Source: Gemmatimonadaceae bacterium
GTDB lineage: Bacteria > Gemmatimonadota > Gemmatimonadetes > Gemmatimonadales > Gemmatimonadaceae
Length of the DNA stretch: 56,797 bases
Direction of reading: 5' to 3'
NCBI GenBank assembly: GCA_020853635.1
Contig: JADYYN010000096.1
Span: 1-56,797, forward strand
The position numbers and the translations under genes are program-made. Below, one piece after another: positions 33,368-42,386 of this stretch. Every line of letters begins with the position of its first letter. Position 1 is the stretch's first letter. The notes below the pieces were generated by a model that worked only from the letters and a program-made list of their open reading frames with translations, was not told where the DNA came from and ran no database searches.

Positions 33368-34936
33368 TTGAGCGGATCACGGCTCTACTCCTCGCTCGTC
33401 GACCTCCCTGCCTCGGAGCAGGCGGCCTTCGACGCGGCCCTCATCCGCATGAAGGACCGGATGGGCGAGAGTCACGCGCTGTTCATCAACGGCGCGGACA
33501 GGGAAACACACCACTTTCGTGCCAAGCACTCGCCGATCGACCGCGGTTTGGTCCTCGGCCAGTTCGCCACCGCCACCGAACACGAGGCCGAGGAGGCCAT
33601 GCAGGCGGCGGTCGCGGCCTATCCCGCATGGCGCCGCACACCGGCGAGCGAACGCATCGACATCCTGCGCCGCGTGGCCGCCATCATCGTCGAGCGTCGC
33701 GCAGACTTCGCCGCGGTGCTCGCAATGGAAGTCGGGAAGAACCGCGCCGAAGCCCTAGGCGAAGCACACGAAGCGGCCGAGTTCTTCACGACCTACTGTG
33801 ATGAGTGGGAGAAGAACGACGGGGTGTTGTACGACCTGCCGAGCGGCCCGTCGATGGACGGACAACCGCACAGCCGTCGCGTGCTCAAGCCCTACGGTGC
33901 GTGGTTGGTGCTGGCGTCGTTCAACTTCCCGCTCGCACTGCTCGCTGGCCCCACCGCGGCGGCATTGCTCGCCGGGAACACCGTGATCGCCAAAGGCGCC
34001 GCGGACACACCGTGGAGCGGCCGCCTGCTCGCCGATGCCTTCCGCGATGCCGGTGTGCCGCCCGGCGTGTTCAACTATCTCAGCGGCGCCTCGGCCGACA
34101 TGGGTGACGCGCTCATCTCGCATCCGCAATTGGCGGGCCTCACGGTGTCGGCCTCGCGCGAACGCGGCTCCGAGCTGGCGCGTCGCATGTCGCACCGCGG
34201 CGGAGTACGGCCCTGCATCGCCGAACTCGGCGCGCTCAACGCCTGCGTCGTCACCGCGCACGCCGACATCGATCGTGCCGCGATGGGCATCATTCACTCG
34301 GCGTTCGGGATGTCGGGACAGAAACACTCGTCGTTGGCACACGTGTATGCACACGGCGCGATCGCCGATGAACTGTTCGACCAGATCCGCCTCAAGCTGC
34401 GCTTCATGCCCATCGGTGATCCGACCAAGCGCGGCAACTATCTCGGCCCGGTGACCAAGGCGAGCTCGTATTCGGAGTACCGCACCTACGTGCATGAACT
34501 GCGCGAACACGGCTCGCACGTGCTCGCAGGCGGTGAGGTGTTGACCGAGCATGGACTCGGGCACGGCCAGTTCGTCGCGCCGACCATCGCGGAAGCGCCG
34601 CTGGGGCACGCGTTGTGGAAGGTCGAGATGTTCCTGCCCATCCTGCTGGTGCATCGCGTGCACGGCTTGGAGGACGCGACCACGTTGATGAACACAGCCC
34701 ACCCCGGATTGAACGCCGGGGTGTACGGCAATCCGACCGAGGTCGATTGGTTCTTCGAACATGTCGACGCCGGACTCGTCTACGCCAACCAGCCACTCGG
34801 CTCCGGCGCAGGCACCTGGCCCGGATATCATCCGATCAGCGGCTGGAAGGACTCCGACGCGTCCGGGAAGACCATCGGTTCGTTCGACTACCTCGCGCAG
34901 TACCTCCGCCAACAGGCGCAGTCGACGGCGTGGTGA
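33368..34936 (+). CDS. Aldehyde dehydrogenase superfamily protein lacking the catalytic Cys
   Basis: 522-residue ALDH-fold protein most like L-glutamate gamma-semialdehyde (P5C) dehydrogenases. The NAD-binding parts are recognisable: LVLASFNFPLALLAGPTAAALLAGNTVI, SGASADMGDALISHPQLAGLTVSAS and the general-base Glu286 in CIAELGALNA. The catalytic loop, normally GQKCSA in this family, reads GQKHSS with His320 in place of the nucleophilic Cys (codon CAC at 34325-34327). The rest of the domain is intact and under normal codon use, so this is a conserved non-canonical enzyme or a pseudoenzyme rather than a decayed gene. A TTG start at 33368 with an upstream GAGG fits best. Divergent from IclR; followed by an APC permease. 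Confidence 0.83.
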   Translation: MSGSRLYSSLVDLPASEQAAFDAALIRMKDRMGESHALFINGADRETHHFRAKHSPIDRGLVLGQFATATEHEAEEAMQAAVAAYPAWRRTPASERIDILRRVAAIIVERRADFAAVLAMEVGKNRAEALGEAHEAAEFFTTYCDEWEKNDGVLYDLPSGPSMDGQPHSRRVLKPYGAWLVLASFNFPLALLAGPTAAALLAGNTVIAKGAADTPWSGRLLADAFRDAGVPPGVFNYLSGASADMGDALISHPQLAGLTVSASRERGSELARRMSHRGGVRPCIAELGALNACVVTAHADIDRAAMGIIHSAFGMSGQKHSSLAHVYAHGAIADELFDQIRLKLRFMPIGDPTKRGNYLGPVTKASSYSEYRTYVHELREHGSHVLAGGEVLTEHGLGHGQFVAPTIAEAPLGHALWKVEMFLPILLVHRVHGLEDATTLMNTAHPGLNAGVYGNPTEVDWFFEHVDAGLVYANQPLGSGAGTWPGYHPISGWKDSDASGKTIGSFDYLAQYLRQQAQSTAW

Positions 34937-35035
34937 GCGACCACGTGTGCCGCGGCGCGAGTGCCGCGGTGCCTCGTCCACTGCGCGTATAGCGGACCCT
35001 CGCGCAATCGCCCCGGTTGCACCAGCTTCCCTCGC

Positions 35036-36322
35036 GTGCAACGCAAACGATTCGGCTTCTGGACCGCGACCGCGCTCGTCGTCGGCAACATCGTGGGCGC
35101 GGGGATCTTCATGCAGCCGGCGTCGCTCGCGCCGTATGGATGGAACGCCGTCACGGCCTGGGTCATCAGCCTGCTCGGCGCGCTGTCGCTTGCCGGCATC
35201 TTCGCGCGACTCGCGGCGTCGTACCCCGAGGCCGGCGGCGCGCATGGCTTCATGGAGATGGGCGTCGGCAGCGGCCTCGCCTTCGTCGGCTCCTGGGGCT
35301 ACGTCGTCTCCATCTGGTCCACGAACGCCGCGCTCACCATCTCCGGGATCAGCTATCTCACGCGGCTGATCCCCGCGCTGCGCGCCACACCCGGCGCGGA
35401 GACGGCCACCGCGGTCGCCGTGATCGTGCTGCTCACGTGGGCGAACCTGCGTGCACTCGCGGGTCCCGTGCAGATGATCTCGTCGATCATCAAGCTGCTC
35501 CCGTTCACCGCCGTGATCGTCCTCGCCGCGTGGACGCTGTTCCGCGAGGGCGCGGCCTCACTCGCCCCCATCGACTCGGTCCCGATCACCGCCGCGACCA
35601 CACTCTCGGCGATCGGCATCACGTTCTATGCGATGCTCGGCCTCGAGAGTGCGGCGATGCCGGCCGACGCCGTCGAGGAGCCGGAGAAGAACGTCCCGCG
35701 CGCGACCATCGTCGGTACCACGTTGAGCGGTGTCATCACCATCTTCTCCACCTGCGCCGTCGCGCTCATGATGCCGCTCGCGGTCGTGTCGCAGTCCAAG
35801 GCGCCGATGGCCGACTTCGTCGGGAGCTACTGGGGCGACTGGGCCGGCGTGTTCGTCGCGTTCTGCGGTGTGGTGAGCTGCTTCGGCTGCTTGAACGGCT
35901 GGATCCTCATCGGCGGCGAGTTGCCGGCAGCGATGAGCAAGCGCGGATCGTTGCCGGCGTGGTTCGGCGAACGCAATGCGCAGGGCGTGCCAGCGCGCGC
36001 GGTGGTACTGAGTGCGACCGTCTCGTCGGTGCTCACACTCGCTGCGAGTTCACGCGTGGGGATCGGCGCGTTCAACTTCGTCGCGCTCATCTCCACCGCG
36101 ACGACGCTCGTGCTGTACCTGTTCTGCACGCTCACCGCGGTGCGCTTCATGCGCGATGGCCGCTTGCGCCGCACGCCCGGCCTCGTGCTCTGTGCCGTGG
36201 GCGCGCTGTTGTTCGTGGCTGGCGCGTTCTACGGCAGCGGCAGCGAGACGCTGCTCTGGGGTGCCGGACTCATGCTGCTCGGCTGGCCGCTACGGCAGCT
36301 TGCGCTCCGCGCGGTAGCGTGA
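35036..36322 (+). CDS. APC family amino acid permease/antiporter
   Basis: 428-residue membrane transporter with about 12 helices. The first helix carries the substrate-binding unwound motif VVGNIVGAGIFMQPA (GxG), and helix 6 the segment ITFYAMLGLESAAMPADAVEEPEKNVPRA, both typical for the basic amino acid/polyamine antiporter branch (AdiC-like). The start is set at the GTG 35036 (MQRKRFGFW), just before the first helix. It follows the dehydrogenase homologue by 99 bases on the same strand and may import or exchange an amino acid handled by the divergent DDAH enzyme (inference). Its last 33 bases overlap the convergent pilin-like gene. Confidence 0.88.
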   Translation: MQRKRFGFWTATALVVGNIVGAGIFMQPASLAPYGWNAVTAWVISLLGALSLAGIFARLAASYPEAGGAHGFMEMGVGSGLAFVGSWGYVVSIWSTNAALTISGISYLTRLIPALRATPGAETATAVAVIVLLTWANLRALAGPVQMISSIIKLLPFTAVIVLAAWTLFREGAASLAPIDSVPITAATTLSAIGITFYAMLGLESAAMPADAVEEPEKNVPRATIVGTTLSGVITIFSTCAVALMMPLAVVSQSKAPMADFVGSYWGDWAGVFVAFCGVVSCFGCLNGWILIGGELPAAMSKRGSLPAWFGERNAQGVPARAVVLSATVSSVLTLAASSRVGIGAFNFVALISTATTLVLYLFCTLTAVRFMRDGRLRRTPGLVLCAVGALLFVAGAFYGSGSETLLWGAGLMLLGWPLRQLALRAVA

Positions 36323-36730
36323 CGCGTCGCCGTCGCAGGTCGGACGACTGTCGTCGTTCCACGCCGGGCCGTAGTCCACACGACAGTGCTCTGGCGTCCC
36401 GCCGGGATACGACGCACGCGCGGTGAAGCCGCTCGGAGTGATGGCGATCGAATCGATCACCACGCCGGTACTGGAACGGAACGCTAGTTGCCCGAGGTCC
36501 CTCGTATAGCGCTTGTGCTCGTCGAAGAACCGGTCCTGCGCGACGATCAGGTTGCGCAGATCGGACTTCATCACGGTGCGGTACGCCGCCGCCTTGGTGC
36601 TGCACGCGCACGCCCGCGGCGCGAACAGGAGCACCAGACTCACGGGAACGAGCAGGAACAGCACCACCCGCCCAATCAGCGGCAGCACCAGCAGGTCCAC
36701 CAACTCGGCGATCTCGCGAAACACACGCAT
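36290..36730 (-). CDS. Type IV pilin-like single-pass membrane protein
   Basis: 146-residue protein with an N-terminal hydrophobic region (LLVLPLIGRVVLFLLVPVSLVLLFA) followed by AYRTVMKSDLRNLIVAQDRFFDEHKRYTRDLGQL, the helix pattern of the type IV pilin/pseudopilin fold, and a C-terminal strand domain with a Cys pair (EHCRVDYG and PTCDGDASRY) suited to a disulphide. The classical prepilin peptidase site is not present before the hydrophobic region, so it may be a pilin relative without standard processing. The ATG at 36730 has a GAGGG site upstream. Convergent with the permease (33-base overlap). Confidence 0.65.
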   Translation of the reverse strand: MRVFREIAELVDLLVLPLIGRVVLFLLVPVSLVLLFAPRACACSTKAAAYRTVMKSDLRNLIVAQDRFFDEHKRYTRDLGQLAFRSSTGVVIDSIAITPSGFTARASYPGGTPEHCRVDYGPAWNDDSRPTCDGDASRYRAERKLP

Positions 36731-36884
36731 CCGGCACCCTCGTTGCACGCGCAAAGAAGCAAGACCGATACCAGAGCGAACCGGTCCCCCTTCTCGGCAG
36801 CATGAAGAGACCCAACACCCCCCGCCGCGACCGCGTAGCTTTCTCGAAGTACCGTCCGTCCCAACACACCATCGTGGAGTCCCG

Positions 36885-38687
36885 ATGCGGTCCGTGATCC
36901 TCCGTCGTGCGTTCGTCGCACTCCCGCTCCTCGCGAGCACCGCGCTCGCGCAGGGCGCACCCAAGGTCAATCGCTACGGCAACCCGCCCGTCATGAAGCC
37001 CGCGCCCACCAAGGCCGGCATCGACGTGCGCGACTTGCAGATCCGTCTCTACCAGTTCGCCGACGACTCCATGCAGGGGCGTCAGGTCGGCCGGTACGGC
37101 AACAAGAAGGGCACCGACTACATCGCCGCCGAGATCAAGCGCCTCGGTCTCGTTCCGGCGGGTGACAATGGCACGTACTTCCAGGTGCTGCCGTATCATC
37201 TGCGCAAGTTCACGACGAGCTCGCGGCTCGCCGTGAACGGCAACCCGCTCAAGTGGAACGAACACTTCGTCGCCGTGCCCGGACAGCGCGCTCCGCGCCC
37301 GATCCTCAACGCCGAGGTGATCTTTGGTGGCACGGCGGGTGACACCACCACGCAGATCTCGGCAGCGGATGCGGCGGGCAAGTTCGTGGTCCTGCTCCCG
37401 CAGCCCGGCCGTCGCGGCGCCGGTGGGCCGCAGGGTCCTCAGGCATTCGGCGGCGGTCGTGGCGGAGCGCAAGCGCCCAACCGATTCGCCGATGCGGCCG
37501 CAGTGGCCACCATCGACCTCGATGACCTGACCATGGCGCAGCGCGCCGCGATCAACGAACCGACCGTGGCCTCGCAGACCGCCGCCGGCCGGCCTGGCTT
37601 CGGTCCGGCAGCGCAGGCTCCGGTCGATTCCATCGCGCTGCTCAAGGCGCAGATCGCGCAGCTCAATCCGCAGGCCCAGCTCCGAATCACCCGCGACGCG
37701 GCTGCCGCGCTGTTCTCGCGCTCGCGCTTCGAATCACTCGCGCCGGGCACCAAGGGCGGCACGGTCAACGCCTCGCTCGAGTTCGTCGAACTCCCCACGG
37801 AGTTCGGCCGCAACGTCATCGGCATCATCCCCGGCTCCGACCCGGTGCTCAAGAACCAGTACGTCGCCATCGGCGCGCACAACGACCACGTGGGCTTCAC
37901 CACGCCGATCGACAAGGATTCGCTGAAGGCCTTCAACGACATGCGCATCAAGTGGATGCTCGCCAACAACATGGCGACCCCCACCATCGAAGTGACGACG
38001 CAGTTCAAGGTCAACATGGACAGCATCCGCAGGATCTATCCCACGCCGCGCATCGACTCCATCAACAACGGCGCGGACGACGACGGCTCCGGCTCCATGG
38101 GTGTGCTCGAGATCGCCGAGGCCATCGCCGCGATGCCGGTGAAGCCCAAGCGGTCCACGATGTTCATCTGGCACACCGGCGACGAAGGCGGCCTGGTCGG
38201 CTCCGCGTTCTTCGTACGCAACCCGACGCTGCCACTCGATTCGGTGGTCGCGACCATCAACGTCGACATGATCGGCCGCGGTCGCGCCGAGGATCTCCCG
38301 GGCGGCGGCGATGACTTCGTCGGCGTGATCGGGTCGTTCTTCGACTCCAAGGACCTCGGCGAAACGGTGAAGGCGGTGAACGACAAGCAGGGCAAGCCGC
38401 TCGGCCTCGACTACAAGTTCGACGAGCCCATCAGCTGGGGTGGCTACAACAACCTCTACGGCCGCTCGGACCACATCAACTACGCACGCGCCGGTGTGCC
38501 GATCGCGTTCTTCTTCACCGGCCTGCACGGGGACTACCACCAGCGCACCGACGAAGCCGAGTTCATCGACTACCCGCACTATGCTCGCATCACGAACTTC
38601 CTGAAGGATCTCACCGTCGAGGTGGGCAATGGCCCGCGTCCGCGGTTGAACGGCACCAAGCCAGCGCGGCCGCAGCCGGTACCGTAA
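36885..38687 (+). CDS. Secreted M28 family metallopeptidase with PA domain
   Basis: 600-residue zinc aminopeptidase/carboxypeptidase-like protein. A signal peptide (MRSVILRRAFVALPLLASTALAQ) is followed by the M28 N-terminal part (LYQFADDSMQGRQVGR), a protease-associated domain with a Gly/Gln-rich insertion (about 160-200), and the catalytic domain. Zinc ligands follow the M28 order: His in AIGAHNDHVGF, the bridging Asp in NNGADDDGSGSMGVLEIAEA, Glu-Glu-like HTGDEGGLVGS, Asp in NVDMIGRG and the final His in GLHGDYHQRTDE. One usual Glu is Asp (GDEGG), still a common variant. It probably digests extracellular peptides. The ABC exporter gene starts seven bases later. Confidence 0.92.
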   Translation: MRSVILRRAFVALPLLASTALAQGAPKVNRYGNPPVMKPAPTKAGIDVRDLQIRLYQFADDSMQGRQVGRYGNKKGTDYIAAEIKRLGLVPAGDNGTYFQVLPYHLRKFTTSSRLAVNGNPLKWNEHFVAVPGQRAPRPILNAEVIFGGTAGDTTTQISAADAAGKFVVLLPQPGRRGAGGPQGPQAFGGGRGGAQAPNRFADAAAVATIDLDDLTMAQRAAINEPTVASQTAAGRPGFGPAAQAPVDSIALLKAQIAQLNPQAQLRITRDAAAALFSRSRFESLAPGTKGGTVNASLEFVELPTEFGRNVIGIIPGSDPVLKNQYVAIGAHNDHVGFTTPIDKDSLKAFNDMRIKWMLANNMATPTIEVTTQFKVNMDSIRRIYPTPRIDSINNGADDDGSGSMGVLEIAEAIAAMPVKPKRSTMFIWHTGDEGGLVGSAFFVRNPTLPLDSVVATINVDMIGRGRAEDLPGGGDDFVGVIGSFFDSKDLGETVKAVNDKQGKPLGLDYKFDEPISWGGYNNLYGRSDHINYARAGVPIAFFFTGLHGDYHQRTDEAEFIDYPHYARITNFLKDLTVEVGNGPRPRLNGTKPARPQPVP

Positions 38688-38694
38688 GTTCTGC

Positions 38695-40506
38695 GTGGTG
38701 ATCCCCGCCACGACCAAAGCACGAGCGCGACGCATCGCGCGGAATCTCCGGCAGGGCCTCGGACTCGCGTGGGCAGCGAGTCCGAGTGCCCTGCTTCGTT
38801 ATGGTGCCCTCGGCATGTTCAATGCCGCGATGCCACCGCTCACGGTGTGGCTCGGCTCGGTCCTCGTGGGCCGTGTGGCACGGGCGGCGCAGGACGGGCT
38901 GGCGTTCACCGACATGCTGCCGCTCATCGTGGGGTTGTGGGCGGTGTCTGCGGTGCAACGCGCGATCGGCGCGTATGTGGGCTACGGCCGCGAGGTGTTC
39001 GTGCGCCGCGTGCAGCTCGAAGCCGAGCGACAATTGCTTGCGCAGGCCGCACGAGTGGACCTCGGGCACTTCGATTCGTCCGATTGGCACGATCGCCTGG
39101 CCCGCGCCAAGCGCGATGTCTCGTGGCGTCCCGGTGACCTCATCTGGTCGCTGCTCGGACTCACCGGCAACATCGTCACCATCCTGTTGATGGCGGGACT
39201 GCTCGCGAGTCTGCACTGGGCGCTGGTGGCCATCGCGATCGTCGCCTCACTCATCTCGCTGCTGCTCGACCGTCGCAACACCATCAAGCGCTACGAGTTC
39301 TTCTACAAGGAGACGCCCGAGGAACGTGAGCGCGAATACCTGGGCAATCTCCTCGTGGAGTCGAAGGGCACCAAGGAGATTCGTGCGTTCGTGCTCGCCG
39401 ACTACCTGCTCGGGCGCCACAAGCAACTCTCGGAGTACCTGCTCAATCGCCGCATCGAGTTGTTCCGCTCCGGTGCCAACACGTCTTTCATCACCGGACT
39501 CGTCACCGGGACGTCGCTCGCGCTCGCGTACGCGTTCGTCGCGTGGCGCGGTGTGCAGGGTCTGCTCGACGCGGGTGGCGTGGTGCTGGTGATCGGCGCG
39601 TTCTCATCGGTCGCCGGCACGCTCGGCACCATCTCGAGCACGTTCGTCGCCGTCGACCAGCACACGACCTTCCTCGACGACTACTTCTCGTTCCTCACCA
39701 TCGAGCCGATGGTGCGCACCCCGGTCGACCCGCAGCCGCTGCCGGCGACGTTGAGTGCAGGCATCGAGTTCCGCGAGGTGAGCTTCCGCTATCCGCGCGG
39801 TGATGACGCCGCCGTCGAGCAGCTCTCACTGCACATCAAGCCGGGTGAACTCGTCGCGATCGTCGGTGAGAACGGTGCGGGCAAGAGCACGCTGGTGAAG
39901 CTGCTGCTGCGATTCTACGACCCCAGCGAGGGAGCGGTACTCGTGGGTGGCGTCGACATCCGACTGGTGGACCCGCTCGTGCTTCGCGAGCGCATCGGCG
40001 TGTTGTTCCAGGACTATTCGATGTACGAACTCACCGTGCGCGAGAACGTGACCATGGGACGCCCCAGCGCGCCGGTGGATGACGAGCGCGTGTGGCGTGC
40101 GCTGCGCGACGCGCGTGCGGAAGGTCTGGTGAAGAAGCTGCCCGCGGGCCTCGACTCGCGCACCGGCCGACTGTTCGAGGGCGGCCATGATCTCTCGGGC
40201 GGCGAGTGGCAGCGACTGGCCATCGCGCGACTACTCTACCGCGATGCCGACATCTGGATCCTCGACGAACCCACCTCGGCCCTCGACCCCGAGGCCGAAG
40301 CCGCCGTATTCGCGGAACTCAAGGCGAACCTGAAGGGTCGGATGGGCCTCGTGATCTCGCATCGCTTCTCCACAGTGCGCATCGCCGACCGCATCGCGGT
40401 CATCGGCGACGGACGCATCGCCGAGCTGGGCACTCACGAGGAGCTCCTCGCGGCGCGGGGTACCTACGCGCGCCTGTTCGAGCTTCAAGCCGCGGGCTAC
40501 CGGTAA
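38695..40506 (+). CDS. ABC exporter, fused membrane and ATPase domains
   Basis: 603-residue half-transporter that probably works as a dimer. About six membrane helices fill the first 330 residues. The nucleotide-binding domain shows Walker A GENGAGKST, Q-loop VLFQDYSMYELTV, signature LSGGEWQR, Walker B IWILDEPTSALD and the switch His in VISHRFSTV, all intact. The GTG at 38695 follows the M28 peptidase stop by seven bases. The MKs and specificity cannot be read from sequence; the branch includes lipid, peptide and drug exporters. No accessory outer-membrane or membrane-fusion gene is adjacent. Confidence 0.9.
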   Translation: MVIPATTKARARRIARNLRQGLGLAWAASPSALLRYGALGMFNAAMPPLTVWLGSVLVGRVARAAQDGLAFTDMLPLIVGLWAVSAVQRAIGAYVGYGREVFVRRVQLEAERQLLAQAARVDLGHFDSSDWHDRLARAKRDVSWRPGDLIWSLLGLTGNIVTILLMAGLLASLHWALVAIAIVASLISLLLDRRNTIKRYEFFYKETPEEREREYLGNLLVESKGTKEIRAFVLADYLLGRHKQLSEYLLNRRIELFRSGANTSFITGLVTGTSLALAYAFVAWRGVQGLLDAGGVVLVIGAFSSVAGTLGTISSTFVAVDQHTTFLDDYFSFLTIEPMVRTPVDPQPLPATLSAGIEFREVSFRYPRGDDAAVEQLSLHIKPGELVAIVGENGAGKSTLVKLLLRFYDPSEGAVLVGGVDIRLVDPLVLRERIGVLFQDYSMYELTVRENVTMGRPSAPVDDERVWRALRDARAEGLVKKLPAGLDSRTGRLFEGGHDLSGGEWQRLAIARLLYRDADIWILDEPTSALDPEAEAAVFAELKANLKGRMGLVISHRFSTVRIADRIAVIGDGRIAELGTHEELLAARGTYARLFELQAAGYR

Positions 40507-40549
40507 GTGCGCGGGACGCGCATCGCCCGGGGCCGTCGAGGCGTATCGA

Positions 40550-41569
40550 TCAGTTCGGCTTGAGCATCGACATCCACGACAACACGCCAATCAAGCCGAT
40601 GAAGTTCGCCAGCGTGTTCGCATCGCCTGGGCCTTCCTCGCGCTGCGCGGCCTTCCACACCGCCACCGCACCGACGAGCAGCAACAGCTTGAACGTCGAG
40701 AAGTAGAACGCGAGCCCGATCGCGGCCACCACACCCCAACGCTGCAGCCGATTGAGCGCGCGGAACGCGTGGTCGCCGTCCAATCCAAAGAACGGCATGA
40801 GATTGAATAGGTTGAGCCAACCGGTGAGCTGTGCGATCACATACCAGATCGCGCTCCCGGTGTAGCTCGCCACCGCGAACGCGACCAAGCCCGCGGCCGC
40901 ACCCCAGATGGGCCCCGCGAGCCCGATGTACGCGTCCTCACGCGGGTCAGTGATCCCTCGCGAATACGAGACGAACGCGCCGATCCCAGGGATGAACATC
41001 GGCGCACTCGGTTTGCCACCCTTCTTGGTGATCGCGTACACATGTCCCATCTCATGCACATAGATCGACATCACCAAGCCGAGCGCCAGCGGCCACCCGT
41101 ACAGCGCCCAGTACGCGCCGAAGAAGGCGAACATCGAGCCGAAGGTCTTGAGCTTGGTGAGCCCCAGCAGCAGGAACTTGCCCTTGCTGAGCACGAGCAC
41201 GCCGAGCGCTGCGGCGCCACCACCCCAGCGTTTCCACCACGGCCCCTCGCTCGGCATTTTGAGCGCGGGTTCGTCTGCAGCGGCATCGGTGATCTGTTTG
41301 GCGAGCTCGGTGAGCTTCGCGCTGATCACGTCATGTTGTTGCGAACCCGCGGGGAGCAACGCGAGCGCTTCATCGAACCCCGCGCGCGCCTCATGCAGGC
41401 GACCGGCGGCGAGATGCGCCTCCGCACGCGCGGCCAGGCCGCGCAGACGGTCCGCATGCACGAGCGTGTGGCACGCCGGGCAGACCAGCGCGCGCTGAGG
41501 GAGTTCGGTTCCGCAGTTGATGCAGGTCCGTACGCTCGGGGCGGACCCCGAGGGCTGTGGAGCGGTCAC
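40550..41569 (-). CDS. Site-2 protease family membrane metalloprotease with zinc ribbon
   Basis: 339-residue protein. The N-terminal zinc ribbon has CINCGTELPQRALVCPACHTLVH (two CxxC pairs). After a helical linker (about 45-110) the membrane metalloprotease core has the zinc motif HEMGH in SIYVHEMGHVYAI and the second Asp-bearing motif in NLMPFFGLDGDHAF. S2P enzymes cut membrane-bound substrates such as anti-sigma factors, though this soluble-facing type with a zinc ribbon is poorly characterised. One base separates it from the zinc-ribbon membrane gene upstream, with which it forms an operon. Confidence 0.88.
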   Translation of the reverse strand: MTAPQPSGSAPSVRTCINCGTELPQRALVCPACHTLVHADRLRGLAARAEAHLAAGRLHEARAGFDEALALLPAGSQQHDVISAKLTELAKQITDAAADEPALKMPSEGPWWKRWGGGAAALGVLVLSKGKFLLLGLTKLKTFGSMFAFFGAYWALYGWPLALGLVMSIYVHEMGHVYAITKKGGKPSAPMFIPGIGAFVSYSRGITDPREDAYIGLAGPIWGAAAGLVAFAVASYTGSAIWYVIAQLTGWLNLFNLMPFFGLDGDHAFRALNRLQRWGVVAAIGLAFYFSTFKLLLLVGAVAVWKAAQREEGPGDANTLANFIGLIGVLSWMSMLKPN

Positions 41570-41570
41570 G

Positions 41571-42302
41571 TCAGACGGGCGCCCCGCTCACCTTGAAGGG
41601 ACCTTCGACGTGCATCGGCGTGGGCACGAGCATCTTCCACGCCTGCGACATGCCGAACCCGATGATCAGCGCGCTGATCAATCCGCCCGGCATGGACCCC
41701 ATGATCGCGACGATCGGCATCGCAAGGCCAAGCACGGCCGAAACGAGCACGGTACCGACAGTGAGTCCCAGCTCAGATGCGGCAGCACCGGATTCCGCGG
41801 CCGCTTCACTAATCAGGAACGCGAAGTAGGCCATTGCCACAGAGACGTAGACCAGCAGCACAGCGCAGACCTGAAGCAAGCGACCGCCGCGGCCTGAAGT
41901 TGCATTTGCCATTGCGCGGCCGACCCTCCAACCGGTAAAGATCGCGACGATCGCAATCTCGGATTTCAAGTAGTGCATCACGGCCCAATAGACCACCGCG
42001 CCGACGATGGCTGCGCCGAAGCCGAAGAGCATCGCCTTCGCGAGCGTGGCGGGATCCGACACCGACCCACCCGCACTCTGCGCCTTGAGACGGCACGCTC
42101 CGCAGACCGGCGCGCCGTTCACGGTGTGGTACGTGGTCGTCATCGCGCGCGAGCACGCCGAACACGACACGCTCTGCTGCGCGACGGGCGCAGCCGGGCT
42201 TTCGGTGGCACCGCTCTCCGGCGCCGTCTGACGCACAGCCGAGGAAGGGATCGCACGTTCGAAGTCGAGGCCGGCTGTGCTGCTCGTGTTGGGGTTGCTC
42301 AT
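41571..42302 (-). CDS. Zinc-ribbon membrane protein of unknown function
   Basis: 243-residue protein with a Cys-rich knuckle SCSACSRAMTTTYHTVNG...CGAC (two CxxC pairs near residues 47-77), then four hydrophobic helices (LFGFGAAIVGAVVYWAVMHY, LLQVCAVLLVYVSVAMAYFAFL, VGTVLVSAVLGLAMPIVAI, GLISALIIGFGMSQAWKML). It has no catalytic motif I recognise. The operon with the site-2 protease homologue suggests a joint membrane function, perhaps as partner or substrate (inference). Divergent from the large BNR protein gene. Confidence 0.75.
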   Translation of the reverse strand: MSNPNTSSTAGLDFERAIPSSAVRQTAPESGATESPAAPVAQQSVSCSACSRAMTTTYHTVNGAPVCGACRLKAQSAGGSVSDPATLAKAMLFGFGAAIVGAVVYWAVMHYLKSEIAIVAIFTGWRVGRAMANATSGRGGRLLQVCAVLLVYVSVAMAYFAFLISEAAAESGAAASELGLTVGTVLVSAVLGLAMPIVAIMGSMPGGLISALIIGFGMSQAWKMLVPTPMHVEGPFKVSGAPV

Positions 42303-42386
42303 CGGTCGTTGGGTGTTTCGTGGGGAAGTCGAGCGTGGTCAAGCCGAGTGGTCATTCGACCCATCCGGCGCCAAGTTCTAGTCACC

